Made by a program: the position numbers and the translations under genes | Origin: Streptomyces mayonensis | Lineage (GTDB): Bacteria > Actinomycetota > Actinomycetes > Streptomycetales > Streptomycetaceae | Direction of reading: 5' to 3' | Length of the DNA: 45,324 nucleotides | Assembly: GCF_018982965.1 (NCBI RefSeq) | Contig: NZ_JACBYP010000065.1 | Location: forward strand, 1-45,324 | The notes under the pieces: model-generated | Databases searched by the model: none | Told to the model about the DNA's origin: nothing | Seen by the model: only the letters and a program-made list of their open reading frames with translations | Shown here: positions 9,401 to 17,336 of the stretch, piece after piece | How the letters are laid out: the number at the start of each line of letters is the position of its first letter | How positions within the stretch are numbered: the first letter of the stretch is position 1

Positions 9401-10651
9401 GACGAGCGCGAGATGGTCCGGGCCCTCGGCCTGCCCGAACACCTGGACATCGTCGCGTACCTGTGCGTCGGGTACGTCGACGAGTTCCCGGACGAACCCG
9501 AGCTGATGCAGGCCGGCTGGTCCAAGCGGCGCCCGCTGTCCTGGGTGGTCCACGAGGAGACGTACGGCCGTCGCGCCCTGCCCGGCGAGGCGCCGCACGA
9601 CCTGCTCGCCGAGACCGTCGCGCAGATCCGCCCGCTGGACGCCAAGGCGCTCGGCGAGGCCTGGGAACGGCAGAAGCGCATGACCAAGCCGGCCGGCGCG
9701 CTCGGCATGCTGGAGATCATCTCCGCCCAGCTGTCCGGCCTGTCCCGGCAGTGCCCGCCGCCCGTCCCGGAGCCCGCGGCCGTCGCGGTCTTCGCCGGCG
9801 ACCACGGAGTCCACGCCCAGGGCGTCACTCCCTGGCCGCAGGAGGTCACCGCCCAGATGGTCGCCAACTTCCTGGGCGGCGGAGCGGTCTGCAACGCCTT
9901 CGCCGCCCAGGTCGGCGCCGAGGTCTGCGTCGTGGACGTCGGTGTCGCCACCGACCTGCCCGCCACGCCGGGGCTGCTGCCCCGCAAGATCCGCGGGGGC
10001 ACCTCCGACATGACCACGGGTGCCGCGATGACCCGCGAGGAGGCCAAGCAGGCCGTCGAGGTCGGCATCGAGACCGCCCGCGACCTGGTCGCGGCCGGCA
10101 ACAAGGCGCTGCTCACCGGCGAGATGGGCATCGCGAACACCACCGCGTCCGCCGCGCTCATCTCCGTCTTCACCGGAGCCGACCCGGCCGAGGTCACCGG
10201 CCGCGGCACCGGCATCAACGACGAGACGCTGGCCCGCAAGACCGAGGTCGTCCGCCGCGCCCTCGAACTCCACCAGCCGGACCCCGCCGACCCCGTCGGT
10301 GTCCTCGCCGCGGTCGGCGGTTTCGAGCACGCGGCCATGGTCGGCCTGCTGCTCGGCGGCGCCTCCCTGCGCACGCCGGTGATCCTGGACGGCGTCAGCG
10401 CCGGTGCCGCCGCCCTGGTGGCCCGCGCGATCGCCCCCGAGGTGCTGGCCGCCTGCATCGCCGGGCACCGCAGCGCGGAGCCCGGCCATGTCGCCGCCCT
10501 CAACAAGCTGGGCCTGCGCCCGCTGGTCGACCTCGACCTCCGCCTCGGCGAGGGCACCGGCGCGCTGCTCGCGTTGCCGATGGTGCAGAGTACGGCGCGG
10601 GCGATGCACGAGGTGGCGACGTTCGACTCGGCGGGTGTCACCGAGAAGTAG
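6425..10651 (+). CDS. cobT: Fusion: disordered Pro/Ala/Glu region + BluB (DMB synthase) + CobT
   Basis: A 1408-residue protein making and activating the lower ligand of cobalamin. Residues 1-about 835 are low complexity (Ala, Pro, Glu, Val, Thr), with short repeats such as VTEVTEVTE (GAGGTCACG units near 7590-7617) and no predicted fold. Residues about 838-1060 are BluB, the flavin-destroying synthase of 5,6-dimethylbenzimidazole; ERRDIRNGF carries D855, matching the conserved Asp of the family. Residues about 1067-1405 are CobT, which transfers phosphoribose from nicotinate mononucleotide to DMB: LLTGEMGIANTT, and LGEGTGALLALPM with the catalytic-type Glu at 1376. The ATG at 6425 has GAGGGG nine bases upstream. 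The fusion channels product to the next enzyme in one chain; the tail's role is unknown. Confidence 0.9.
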   Translation: MTDTGQIPGEGLPENAGMVEQPGVPAPGAYTYLSEADAEDEDLLLLPGAQSAWGNEVAPPAPEPVVETVHQPGPHELSGRDSGSVDLGGVRLPDPASAPAAPRRPLHLGPPIPDASASPVRSLADRGPAAVPVRHPAPATAGPEYLDVPEAAATPPQPAAPWGAQAAPQAVPAQAPVSAGAGDAETVVPVPGREPEPAGAAQALVTRVATEAGAATGGAAGEAGQPGQPAGPGEADGSGEQTGAAGGEAAEPAAGGGHEAPGAREFPEQQAAADGTDGAEEGVSAQVAADAAPQPAPARETPASQEGETPAPHASPEVPLPEPRVAQDGQVAGAPGRVEPMATPADTPAPEATAPGTAVGSATPGTVDTAEPVDTAGAVAPGTVGTEGTEVTEVTEVTEAPETPGGTETPEAGQATAGVEPPAPDAVGPGTVAPGAVGLAAGAPEAGAPASGAVAPDAVAAQAVAPEAVEYEADEADSAATPSAQPQPADPQAAGLQTVGSEPVGSEQSSEPGAQAVADLPEPVVVADAQGQPQPPVPTAPQEAAHPHPDGPSAPQETAVAQPGSPSSSDAAATRPDARPGAGQPVADHAPADQAVADQHAPGRPVAQGDAQEAARQEAVPLATTPQEAAPQTDATEAPAVADPEAVAVAADADGFEVSAEAEDESAPDTPTAGGTSGSAPEPAPGPHPDAPRTAEHPAAPDVPQSAQGPQALVGPDTPDVPQEVAVAPSTSEPAEPATAPVPAAGQETPPGPPHTAPTPPEAVLVAPEELAAGPAAAELPARREADSELAQNADDLATRAADQEDREGLEALEDRADRTADDVPEASRPTGPAAPAYDDAEREAVLKVMRERRDIRNGFRSDPIPHEVLLRVLEAAHTAPSVGHSQPWDFVVIRSEDTRRAMHELAMRQRDAYAKSLPKGRAKQFKELKIEAILDTPVNIVVTADPTRGGRHTLGRHTQPQMAPYSSALAVENLWLAARAEGLGVGWVSFFDEREMVRALGLPEHLDIVAYLCVGYVDEFPDEPELMQAGWSKRRPLSWVVHEETYGRRALPGEAPHDLLAETVAQIRPLDAKALGEAWERQKRMTKPAGALGMLEIISAQLSGLSRQCPPPVPEPAAVAVFAGDHGVHAQGVTPWPQEVTAQMVANFLGGGAVCNAFAAQVGAEVCVVDVGVATDLPATPGLLPRKIRGGTSDMTTGAAMTREEAKQAVEVGIETARDLVAAGNKALLTGEMGIANTTASAALISVFTGADPAEVTGRGTGINDETLARKTEVVRRALELHQPDPADPVGVLAAVGGFEHAAMVGLLLGGASLRTPVILDGVSAGAAALVARAIAPEVLAACIAGHRSAEPGHVAALNKLGLRPLVDLDLRLGEGTGALLALPMVQSTARAMHEVATFDSAGVTEK

Positions 10652-11015
10652 GCGGCACCCGGCGGGGCGGGCGGCCGCGGCACGGATCCGCGACCGCCCG
10701 CCCGCGCCGGTTCACCGGATGCGATTCACCTTCCGGCCCCGCGCAGGACGCGCCCTCGGCCGCCGGGCCGCCCCAGCGCCCACGGGCCGTCCCGCCGGAT
10801 GCCGGACGCGTCTCGTGCCGTCCCCGCACGTCTCCTAGAATCCGCACGTATCCCCACGTCAGACCCTTCGGAACCGCCACACCTGCCACACCCGCCACAC
10901 CCGCCGGACCGTCATGCCCATCGGGACGGTCAGACCCGTCAGACCCGTCAGCCACGTCAGGGCCGCTCCAGAGCCGCAGCGCCCACCGCACAGCCAGGAC
11001 GAGGAGCCCACCCTC
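10652..11015 (+). other. Intergenic region with terminator and short repeats
   Basis: After the cobT terminator, the stretch 10876-10935 carries degenerate 9-nt repeats: CCACACCYG three times, then GTCAGACCC-type units. No gene is supported here; an ATG at 10914 extends the cysG frame but into repeat sequence without homology. A ribosome site, GAGGAG at 11001-11006, serves the ATG at 11016. Confidence 0.5.
10666..10702 (+). terminator. Stem-loop terminator after cobT
   Basis: The arms 10666-10680 and 10688-10702 are complementary over 15 bp with one mismatch and a 7-nt loop. It lies 15 bp after the cobT stop. Confidence 0.6.
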
Positions 11016-12248
11016 ATGGCCGAACATCCCGCCTACCCCGTAGGCCTCCGCCTCACCGGCCGTCGCGTGGTCGTCCTCGGCGGCGGGCAGGTCGCCCAGC
11101 GCCGCCTGCCCGCGCTCATCGCTGCGGGCGCCGACATCCACCTCGTCTCCCCGGAGGCGACCCCGTCCGTCGAGGCGATGGCGGACGCGGGCGAGATCGC
11201 CTGGCAGCGGCGCCCGTACGCGGAGGGCGACCTCGCCGACGCCTGGTACGCCCTGATCGCCACCAGCGACACCGAGGCCAACGCCGCCGCCTCCGCCGAG
11301 GCCGAGCGGCACCGGGTGTGGTGCGTACGCTCCGACGACGCCGACCGTGCCACGGCGTGGACCCCGGCCACCGGACACAGCGAGGGAGTCACCGTCGCCG
11401 TCCTCACCACCGACGCGCGCCACCGCGACCCGCGCCACACCGCCGCCATCCGCGACGCCGTGGTCGAGGGACTGCGCGACGGCACCCTCGTCGCCCCGCA
11501 CCGGCGCACCCGCACCGCAGGTGTCGCCCTGGTCGGCGGCGGCCCGGGCGACCCCGACCTGATCACCGTCCGCGGCCGCCGGCTGCTCGCCGAGGCCGAC
11601 GTCGTCATCGCCGACCGGCTCGGCCCGCGCGATCTGCTCGCCGAACTGCCGCCGCACGTCGAGGTCATCGACGCCGCGAAGATCCCCTACGGCCGCTTCA
11701 TGGCCCAGGAGGCCATCAACAACGCCCTCGTCGAGCACGCCGAGCAGGGCAAGTCCGTCGTACGGCTCAAGGGCGGCGACCCCTTCGTCTTCGGCCGGGG
11801 CATGGAGGAGGCACAGGCGCTGGCGGAGGCGGGCATCGCCTGCACCGTCGTCCCCGGCATCTCCAGCTCCGTCTCGGTGCCCGGTGCCGCCGGCATCCCG
11901 GTCACCCACCGCGGCGTCGCCCACGAGTTCACCGTGGTCAGCGGCCACGTCGCCCCCGACGACGAGCGCTCCCTGGTCGACTGGCCGTCCCTCGCCGGAC
12001 TGACCGGCACGCTCGTGATCCTGATGGGCGTCGACAAGATCGGCAAGATCGCCGAGACCCTCGTGGCGCACGGCAAGTCCCCCGACACCCCGGTCGCCCT
12101 CGTCCAGGAGGGCACGACGGCCGCCCAGCGCCGGGTGGACGCCACCCTCGCGACCGTCGCCGAGGTGGCCGTCGCACAGGAGGTCAGGCCGCCCGCCGTC
12201 ATCGTCGTCGGCGAGGTCGTCGCCGTGGGCCCGCACGGGACGGCCTGA
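11016..12248 (+). CDS. cysG: Siroheme synthase CysG-type: precorrin-2 dehydrogenase + uroporphyrinogen-III C-methyltransferase
   Basis: A 410-residue multifunctional enzyme. The N-terminal Rossmann half has the NAD site VVVLGGGQVAQRRL (residues 19-32) of the precorrin-2 dehydrogenase/ferrochelatase. From about residue 169 comes the SAM-dependent uroporphyrinogen-III methylase, with GGGPGDPDLITVRG, VIADRLG, RLKGGDPFVFGRG and the VVPGISSSVSVPGAAGIPVTHRG segment. SUMT makes precorrin-2, the branch point for siroheme (sulfite and nitrite reductases) and cobalamin, which explains its place beside cobL and bluB-cobT. It is slightly shorter than E. coli CysG (457 residues). The ATG at 11016 has GAGGAG nine bases upstream. 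The next gene begins 1 nt after its stop, so the two are probably cotranscribed. Confidence 0.92.
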   Translation: MAEHPAYPVGLRLTGRRVVVLGGGQVAQRRLPALIAAGADIHLVSPEATPSVEAMADAGEIAWQRRPYAEGDLADAWYALIATSDTEANAAASAEAERHRVWCVRSDDADRATAWTPATGHSEGVTVAVLTTDARHRDPRHTAAIRDAVVEGLRDGTLVAPHRRTRTAGVALVGGGPGDPDLITVRGRRLLAEADVVIADRLGPRDLLAELPPHVEVIDAAKIPYGRFMAQEAINNALVEHAEQGKSVVRLKGGDPFVFGRGMEEAQALAEAGIACTVVPGISSSVSVPGAAGIPVTHRGVAHEFTVVSGHVAPDDERSLVDWPSLAGLTGTLVILMGVDKIGKIAETLVAHGKSPDTPVALVQEGTTAAQRRVDATLATVAEVAVAQEVRPPAVIVVGEVVAVGPHGTA

Positions 12249-12249
12249 C

Positions 12250-13068
12250 GTGGCCGGCCTCATCACGATCGACGACCCCGACGACCCGCGCCTGCACGAC
12301 TACACGGGCCTGACCGACGTCGAGCTGCGCCGCCGCCGCGAACCCGCCGAGGGCGTCTTCATCGCCGAGGGCGCCAAGGTCATCAGACGGGCCGGCGAGG
12401 CGGGCTACGCGATGCGCTCGATGCTGCTGTCCGCCAAGTGGGTCGACACCATGCGCGACATCATCGACGAGGCCCCGGCCCCGGTGTACGTCGTCGACCC
12501 GGCGCTCGCCGAACGCGTCACCGGCTACCACGTGCACCGCGGCGCGCTCGCCTCGATGCAGCGCAAGCCGCTGCCCACCGCGGCCGGCCTGCTGACGGCC
12601 GCCCGCCGCGTCGTCGTCATGGAGTCCGTCAACGACCACACCAACATCGGGGCGATCTTCCGTTCCGCCGCCGCGCTCGGACTGGACGCCGTCCTGCTCT
12701 CCCCGGACTGCGCGGACCCCCTCTACCGGCGCAGCGTCAAAGTCTCGATGGGCGCCGTCTTCTCCGTGCCCTACGCCCGCCTCACCACCTGGCCGGCCGA
12801 TCTGGAAACGGTCCGGGACGCGGGCTTCACCCTCCTCGCCCTCACCCCGGACGAGCGTGCCGAGCCCCTCGACGAGGTCGCCCCGCACCGCATGGACCGG
12901 GTGGCCCTCATGCTGGGCGCGGAGGGCGACGGACTGACCCGGCGGGCCCTGGCGGCGTCCGACGCGTGGGTCCGCATCCCGATGTCCCACGGCGTCGACT
13001 CCCTGAACGTGGGAGCGGCGGCCGCGGTCGCCTTCTACGCGGTGACGACGGGCCGCCCCTCGGCGTAG
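12250..13068 (+). CDS. SpoU/TrmH-family RNA 2'-O-ribose methyltransferase
   Basis: A 272-residue SPOUT-fold enzyme that methylates a ribose 2'-OH in tRNA or rRNA. The N-terminal substrate-binding domain (about 1-110, including GVFIAEGAKVIRRA) precedes the knotted catalytic domain. Motif 1 is NIGAIFRSAAALG, motif 2 LMLGAEGDGLTRRAL, and motif 3 IPMSHGVDSLNVGAAAAVAFY. All three SAM/catalytic motifs are intact. The GTG at 12250 follows the cysG stop by 1 nt; translational coupling is likely, though the functions are unrelated. The exact RNA target (23S rRNA or tRNA) cannot be told. Confidence 0.9.
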   Translation: MAGLITIDDPDDPRLHDYTGLTDVELRRRREPAEGVFIAEGAKVIRRAGEAGYAMRSMLLSAKWVDTMRDIIDEAPAPVYVVDPALAERVTGYHVHRGALASMQRKPLPTAAGLLTAARRVVVMESVNDHTNIGAIFRSAAALGLDAVLLSPDCADPLYRRSVKVSMGAVFSVPYARLTTWPADLETVRDAGFTLLALTPDERAEPLDEVAPHRMDRVALMLGAEGDGLTRRALAASDAWVRIPMSHGVDSLNVGAAAAVAFYAVTTGRPSA

Positions 13069-13078
13069 GCCGCTGCCC

Positions 13079-13105
13079 GGCACGGAACCGTCCTCGGTCC
13101 GTGCC
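13079..13105. terminator. Stem-loop between convergent genes
   Basis: GGCACGGA-ACCG (13079-13090) pairs with CGGTCCGTGCC (13095-13105) with one bulged A. It lies between the convergent rRNA/tRNA methyltransferase and kinase genes and may serve both. Confidence 0.5.
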
Positions 13106-13198
13106 CCGGCGCGGACCGGTGTACGACGCGACTGCCCACGGCAAGCGGGGGCGCGGGGCGCGGCCGGGGGCCGTGGACCCCGCGGCGCGCCGTCAGCT

Positions 13199-14683
13199 CT
13201 ACCCGCCACCGGGCAGGCCGCCCGGCAGACCCCCGGGCACCGACACCTGCTCGTACCTCTGCTCCTGCTGCGCCGCCCGTACGCCGCCGTGGTCGTCGCC
13301 GAGCCCGCGCGACGGCCCCTGGCAGCCCTGCGCGGCAGCGATACCCAGTGCCACCAGCAGCGTCACCACCACGAACACGAACAGCCGCTGCCGCAGCAGC
13401 CGCGGATTGGCGGGCCGCCGCCAACCGGTCCCCTTGGTCCTGGGCGCCGTACGGCCTGTCCCGCCGCGCGGCGCGGACCTGCCCCCCTCGGTGCGGGACG
13501 GGTTCCGGCCGGACGTGTCCCGGGACGCGGATGCGGGCCGGGACGCCGACCGGGCCCCCGCACTGCCGCCGCCCCGGGACGCGGCCCCACCGCGCGAGCC
13601 GGAGCCGCCGCGCGAGGGAGCCGAGCCGCGGGGCGGCGGCGTGGAACTGCGGGAAGGGGCCGAGCCCCGCGACGGAGCCGAGCCCCTGGAGGCGGCCGGC
13701 CCGCGCGACCCCTGTGTGCCGCGCGGTGCCGGAGTGCCCTGAGCACCCGGCCTGCCCTGCGAACGCCGCGGTGCCCGCTCCGGATAGGTGTCGGCCAGCG
13801 GTCCCGTCGGCAGATCCGCCTCCGCGGAGCGCGGTGCGGGCGGCCGGGCGTCGGCCAGCCCCTGGGCCTCCCGGGCGGCGATCTCCTTGAGGCGCAGCGA
13901 CAGCTGCAGGGTGCTGGGGCGTTCGTCGGGATCCTTCGCCAGGCACGCCCGCACCAGTGGCGCGAGGGCGTCGGGGACGCCGTGCAACTGCGCCTCCTCG
14001 TGCACCACGCGGTACAGCATCACCTCGGAACTGCCGTGTCCGAAGGGCGAATCGCCCATCGAGGCGTACGCCAGCGTGGCCCCGAGGGAGAACACGTCCG
14101 TGGCCGGTGTGACCGCGGCACCGCGCACCTGCTCGGGCGCGAGGAATCCGGGGGAGCCGACGGCGGTCCCGACGTGCGTGAGGGTGGAGGCGCCCGTCGC
14201 CCAGGCGATTCCGAAGTCGATGATCCGCGGCCCCTTCGGGGACAGCAGGATGTTGGACGGCTTCAGGTCCCGGTGCACGACCCCGGCCTCGTGGACGGCG
14301 ACCAGACCTTCGGACAGTGCGGCGCCCACGGCGGCGACGTCGGCCGCGACGAGCGGGCCCCCGTCGGCGACCTTGTCGTGCAGTGAGGGGCCGGGAACGT
14401 ACTGCGTGGCGAACCAGGGGCGGTCCGCCTCCAGGTCCGCGGCGACCAGGCGGGCGGTACAGCCGCCCCGGATGCGCCGGGCCGCCGACACCTCGCGCGC
14501 GAACCGCGACCGGAACTCCTGGTCCTCGGCCAGGTCCGGCCGGATGACCTTCAGCGCGACCCGCTGCCCCTTCTTGTCGGAGCCCAGGTAGACCACGCCC
14601 ATTCCACCCGCGCCGAGCCGCCTGTGAAGCCTGAACGAGCCGACGACGCGCGGGTCCTCGCGCCTCAGGCGCATCATCGCCAT
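13199..14683 (-). CDS. Membrane-anchored Ser/Thr protein kinase (PknB-type)
   Basis: A 494-residue Hanks-type kinase. Gly loop GAGGMG is at residues 24-29, the ATP lysine is in VALK (K45), the catalytic loop HRDLKPSN is near 137-144, and DFGIAW and APEQVRG follow. The kinase domain ends near 275. A long disordered linker (about 290-420) is full of GSAPSRGS-like and Gly/Arg repeats, then one transmembrane helix (FVFVVVTLLVALGIAAA) and a tail of about 40 residues outside. It lacks PASTA or other recognisable sensor repeats. The ATG at 14683 is chosen because GCGGGG lies just upstream; the frame is open to a GTG at 14719. It diverges from a small membrane protein gene across a region with a candidate Crp site. 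Confidence 0.9.
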   Translation of the reverse strand: MAMMRLRREDPRVVGSFRLHRRLGAGGMGVVYLGSDKKGQRVALKVIRPDLAEDQEFRSRFAREVSAARRIRGGCTARLVAADLEADRPWFATQYVPGPSLHDKVADGGPLVAADVAAVGAALSEGLVAVHEAGVVHRDLKPSNILLSPKGPRIIDFGIAWATGASTLTHVGTAVGSPGFLAPEQVRGAAVTPATDVFSLGATLAYASMGDSPFGHGSSEVMLYRVVHEEAQLHGVPDALAPLVRACLAKDPDERPSTLQLSLRLKEIAAREAQGLADARPPAPRSAEADLPTGPLADTYPERAPRRSQGRPGAQGTPAPRGTQGSRGPAASRGSAPSRGSAPSRSSTPPPRGSAPSRGGSGSRGGAASRGGGSAGARSASRPASASRDTSGRNPSRTEGGRSAPRGGTGRTAPRTKGTGWRRPANPRLLRQRLFVFVVVTLLVALGIAAAQGCQGPSRGLGDDHGGVRAAQQEQRYEQVSVPGGLPGGLPGGG

Positions 14684-15288
14684 GTTCATCCCCGCTGCCC
14701 GGTCCCTGTGACGAGCCACAGCTTACGTTTCCACGGCCGCCCGCGCGCAGAGGCCGCGCCCTCCCGGGGCGACGGATTGTCAGTGCAGGGCGCGAGAGTT
14801 GAGAACCGGTCAGGAAGACCTGAGCGGTCCGGGGGACCGGACCACCCGCGATCCCAATGCCTCGGCGCCGAGGGGGTATTGGAGTGGGGGAGGGAGGCGG
14901 TCGGGGCGCGGCGGACGACAGGGGAACGCGGTCCCGTGCAGGTGGCGCGGCCGTTACCGGGCCGGGCCGCCGGGGGCGAGGAGGCCGCGTGTCGGGCCGC
15001 CCGGAGTGATCGAAGTCACCGGACAGTACGGCGATACCGGGGCACGCGGGACACCCCGTGGGGGAAGACCCCGAGACCCGCGACGAGACCCATGACCCGG
15101 TCTCCACCCAGGGGAGTACACCGCAGGTAGTGGCTCATCCTCCGGGAGGCCCGGCAATCGGTACGAGGGCATGACGCCCGGCAGGCGCCGGACACCTAGA
15201 TTTGAGGTCAAGCGGCGGGTGCAGCGCTCGTCCCCCGAGGTCAGACACTCGCCGCTGCCGGACAACGGAAACGGTCAGGAGAGGGACC
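14684..15288. other. 605-nt divergent regulatory region
   Basis: The region separates the divergently transcribed kinase and small membrane protein. No convincing gene was seen. It contains one close match to the Streptomyces Crp motif (15006-15019) and a very good ribosome site (GGAGAGGG, 15278-15285) for the rightward gene. Confidence 0.5.
15006..15019. promoter_or_regulatory. Candidate Crp (cAMP receptor protein) site
   Basis: The sequence GTGATCGAAGTCAC is a symmetric GTGA-N6-TCAC dyad and fits the Streptomyces Crp pattern GTG-N6-GNCAC exactly. It lies 323 bp from the kinase start and 270 bp from the small membrane protein start. Binding is inference. Confidence 0.45.
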
Positions 15289-15471
15289 ATGGCCCAGACG
15301 ATGCCGCGGACGCTGGTCCGCACGCGGGAGAACCGCCGTCAGGGCCGTCGCCACCCCGCGGTGGCGACACTCATGGCCCTGCCCCTGGCGGTCCTGCTCC
15401 TCCTCGTCTTCGACGGGTGGGAGACAGTGGCCACACAAGCGTCGTCCGTGGGTGTGGTGCTGGGGCGCTGA
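15289..15471 (+). CDS. Small single-pass membrane protein
   Basis: A 60-residue protein. A basic N-terminus (RTRENRRQGRRHP) is followed by one hydrophobic helix (ATLMALPLAVLLLLVF, about residues 26-42) and a short tail, VATQASSVGVVLGR. The positive-inside rule predicts a cytoplasmic N-terminus. The ribosome site GGAGAGGG sits 4 nt before ATG 15289, one of the best in the window, and a strong terminator follows at 15558, so translation is likely. Function is unknown; the frame is open upstream but only the ATG at 15289 has a ribosome site. Confidence 0.7.
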   Translation: MAQTMPRTLVRTRENRRQGRRHPAVATLMALPLAVLLLLVFDGWETVATQASSVGVVLGR

Positions 15472-15557
15472 GCGGCGACCCCAGGCCCGGAAGAGCGGTC
15501 CGGGCGGGGACATCCACCCATGAAACCCCGTGGGGACGGGGGTGCGGCGGACGGCAA

Positions 15558-15591
15558 AATGCCGGCGCAGCTGGGGAGCTGCGCCGGCATT
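15558..15591. terminator. Perfect 15-bp stem-loop terminator
   Basis: The arms 15558-15572 and 15577-15591 are perfectly complementary around a GGGG loop. It lies 87 bp after the small membrane protein and 320 bp before the APH gene. The remainder of 15472-15910 shows no gene I can support. Confidence 0.8.
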
Positions 15592-15910
15592 GCTCTGTCC
15601 ACGGCCACACCCGGGACCCGCACGATCACCGCCCCTGCGGCGTCCGGCGTCGCACCGGCACCGCAATCGCCGCCGCTCCTCCCGCTGTCACCACTGCGGA
15701 CGTCGTCGTACTCGCCGCGGTGGCCGCCCGCCCCTCCAGTACCGCCCGCCCGCAGGACCGCAGCCACCCGCGTCCATCCTCAGTGCCTGCCTCGAACCCC
15801 ACGCCGTACGCCCCGCCGAGGGCGAGAGCGAGAGCGAGGGGAGGACGAGAACGGGCCGAGGGCGGGGACACCGCCGCAGCGGTGCGACGGCGGTGCGTAC
15901 GCTCGCCCCC

Positions 15911-16843
15911 GTGACCACGGACGACGCCCTCCTCCCCGCCCTGGAAGCCCGCGTCAGGGCGAGGGCCCACGCCGGCCCGTCGGCCTGCCCCTGCGGCACC
16001 GCCACCCTCGCCGACCGCCCGGACACCACCGTCGTCCGGCACGCCGGCACCGTCGCCAAGGCTCACGCGGTGGACACCGGCCCCGCCGAACTGGCCCTCC
16101 GCGTCACCGCGGCCGCCCGGCTCACCGGCGTACTCCTGCCTCCCCTCGCCGAGGCGCCCTTCGTGCTGCACGGACGGCTCGTGACCTACTGGCCCTACGG
16201 CGAGCCCGTGGACCCGGAGGATCCGGACGCCGCGCCCTGGGAAGCCGCCGCCGCGCTCCTCGCCCGCCTGCACCGCACGCCGCCACCCTCGCCCGTGCCC
16301 GCCATGCGCGGTCCCGTGAAGGCGGCCAGGGCCGTCGGCCGCCTCCTGGACACCGCGCCCCACCACCCCGCCACCGCCCCCGTCCTGGCGGCCTGGTCGG
16401 CGCTTCCCGCCTGGGCCCGCGGCGAGGCTCCCATGCCGGGCCCGGCCAGGCTCTGCCACGGCGACCTCCACCTCGGCCAGCTCGTCCGCCATCCGGCGCC
16501 CGCGGGCCCCTGGCTGCTGATCGACGTCGACGACCTCGGCACCGGCGTCCCGGCCTGGGACCTGGCACGTCCGGCGGCCTGGTACGCCTGCGGCCTGCTC
16601 CCGCCCGACGAGTGGCAGCGCTTCCTCACCGCCTACCGGGCCTCCGAAGGTCCCGCCGTCCCCTCCGACGGCGACCCCTGGCCGGTGCTGGACGTCCCGG
16701 CCCGCGCCCTCACCGCGCAGACCGCCGCGCGGGCCATAGCGAGGGCGGCCGCGACGGACCGGCCGCTGGACGAGGTGGACCTGTCCCTGGTCGACGCCTG
16801 CGCGCGCATGGCCTCCGCCGCACCCCAAGGCCCGCACTGTTGA
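15911..16843 (+). CDS. APH-fold phosphotransferase (aminoglycoside phosphotransferase family)
   Basis: A 310-residue kinase of the APH/choline kinase fold. The N-lobe has a putative ATP-lysine segment (VAKAHAVDTGPAELALR). The catalytic loop is LCHGDLHLGQLV, near residue 185, and the metal-binding strand is LLIDVDDLGTGVPAWDLARPAAW. The position usually occupied by Asn (HGDxHxxN) is Gln here, as in actinobacterial maltokinases (HGDYHLGQ), but the protein is far shorter than a maltokinase. The start GTG 15911 lies where homology begins; the upstream open frame is low complexity. Cys-containing SACPCGTA near the N-terminus is unusual. The substrate is unknown; antibiotic resistance should not be assumed. 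Confidence 0.8.
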   Translation: MTTDDALLPALEARVRARAHAGPSACPCGTATLADRPDTTVVRHAGTVAKAHAVDTGPAELALRVTAAARLTGVLLPPLAEAPFVLHGRLVTYWPYGEPVDPEDPDAAPWEAAAALLARLHRTPPPSPVPAMRGPVKAARAVGRLLDTAPHHPATAPVLAAWSALPAWARGEAPMPGPARLCHGDLHLGQLVRHPAPAGPWLLIDVDDLGTGVPAWDLARPAAWYACGLLPPDEWQRFLTAYRASEGPAVPSDGDPWPVLDVPARALTAQTAARAIARAAATDRPLDEVDLSLVDACARMASAAPQGPHC

Positions 16844-16944
16844 GCCGGAGTTGGGCGAAGTAGTGTGCAACCGACCCGCGGCCGGACAGAGTCTGTCCTG
16901 GCGATACGCGAAGCAGACCCGACCGGCGAGGAGTTGAGCCGAGC

Positions 16945-17232
16945 ATGCAGTGCCCCAAGTGTCACGCACCGATGCACACCTACAACCGCAACGGCGTTCA
17001 GATCGAGCAGTGCAGCGGCTGCCGCGGGATCTTTCTCGACTACGGCGAGCTGGAGTCGCTGACCCGCCTGGAGGCCCAGTGGTCCCAGCCCGCTCCGCCG
17101 CCCCCGCCCGCCGCCCCGCAGGCGTACCCTGCCGCACCGGCCCCGGCCTGGGGAGCCCCGCACGGCGGTCACCACGGTCACTACGGCCACCACCGCCAGA
17201 AGGGCTTCGGCCGCATGCTCTTCTCCAGCTGA
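16945..17232 (+). CDS. TFIIB-type zinc-ribbon protein
   Basis: A 95-residue protein. The N-terminal zinc ribbon uses CPKC (residues 3-6) and CSGCRGIFLDYGELE (C25 and C28), the zf-TFIIB family pattern. Residues about 50-75 are Pro/Ala-rich, and the C-terminus is His/Gly-rich (HGGHHGHYGHHRQ), which could bind additional metal ions. GAGGAG lies 12-17 bases upstream of ATG 16945. The family is widespread in bacteria but its function is not established. Confidence 0.85.
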   Translation: MQCPKCHAPMHTYNRNGVQIEQCSGCRGIFLDYGELESLTRLEAQWSQPAPPPPPAAPQAYPAAPAPAWGAPHGGHHGHYGHHRQKGFGRMLFSS

Positions 17233-17239
17233 TCCGGCA

Positions 17240-17272
17240 GGTGCGGGCCCGCCTCCCGGACGGGCCCGCACC
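17240..17272 (+). terminator. Stem-loop after the zinc-ribbon gene
   Basis: The arms 17240-17251 and 17261-17272 are perfectly complementary (12 bp, loop of 9). It lies 8 bp after the stop codon. Confidence 0.7.
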
Positions 17273-17295
17273 CGACGAGGCTCCCTGCACGACGA

Positions 17296-17326
17296 AGCCC
17301 CCTGCCGTACGAGACGGCCGGGGGCT
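17296..17326 (-). terminator. Probable terminator of the tRNA cluster
   Basis: AGCCCCC-T-GCCGT (17296-17308) pairs with ACGGC-C-GGGGGCT (17314-17326) with one mismatch. It lies just past the 3' end of the last tRNA of the leftward cluster. Confidence 0.55.
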
Positions 17327-17336
17327 CCGGGCGGTG

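Noticed and set aside
6419..10609. Long minus-strand open frame of about 1396 codons antisense to bluB-cobT
   Set aside because: A shadow of high-GC codon bias; the plus strand shows clear BluB and CobT motifs and the antisense product is Gly/Arg/Leu-rich without domains.
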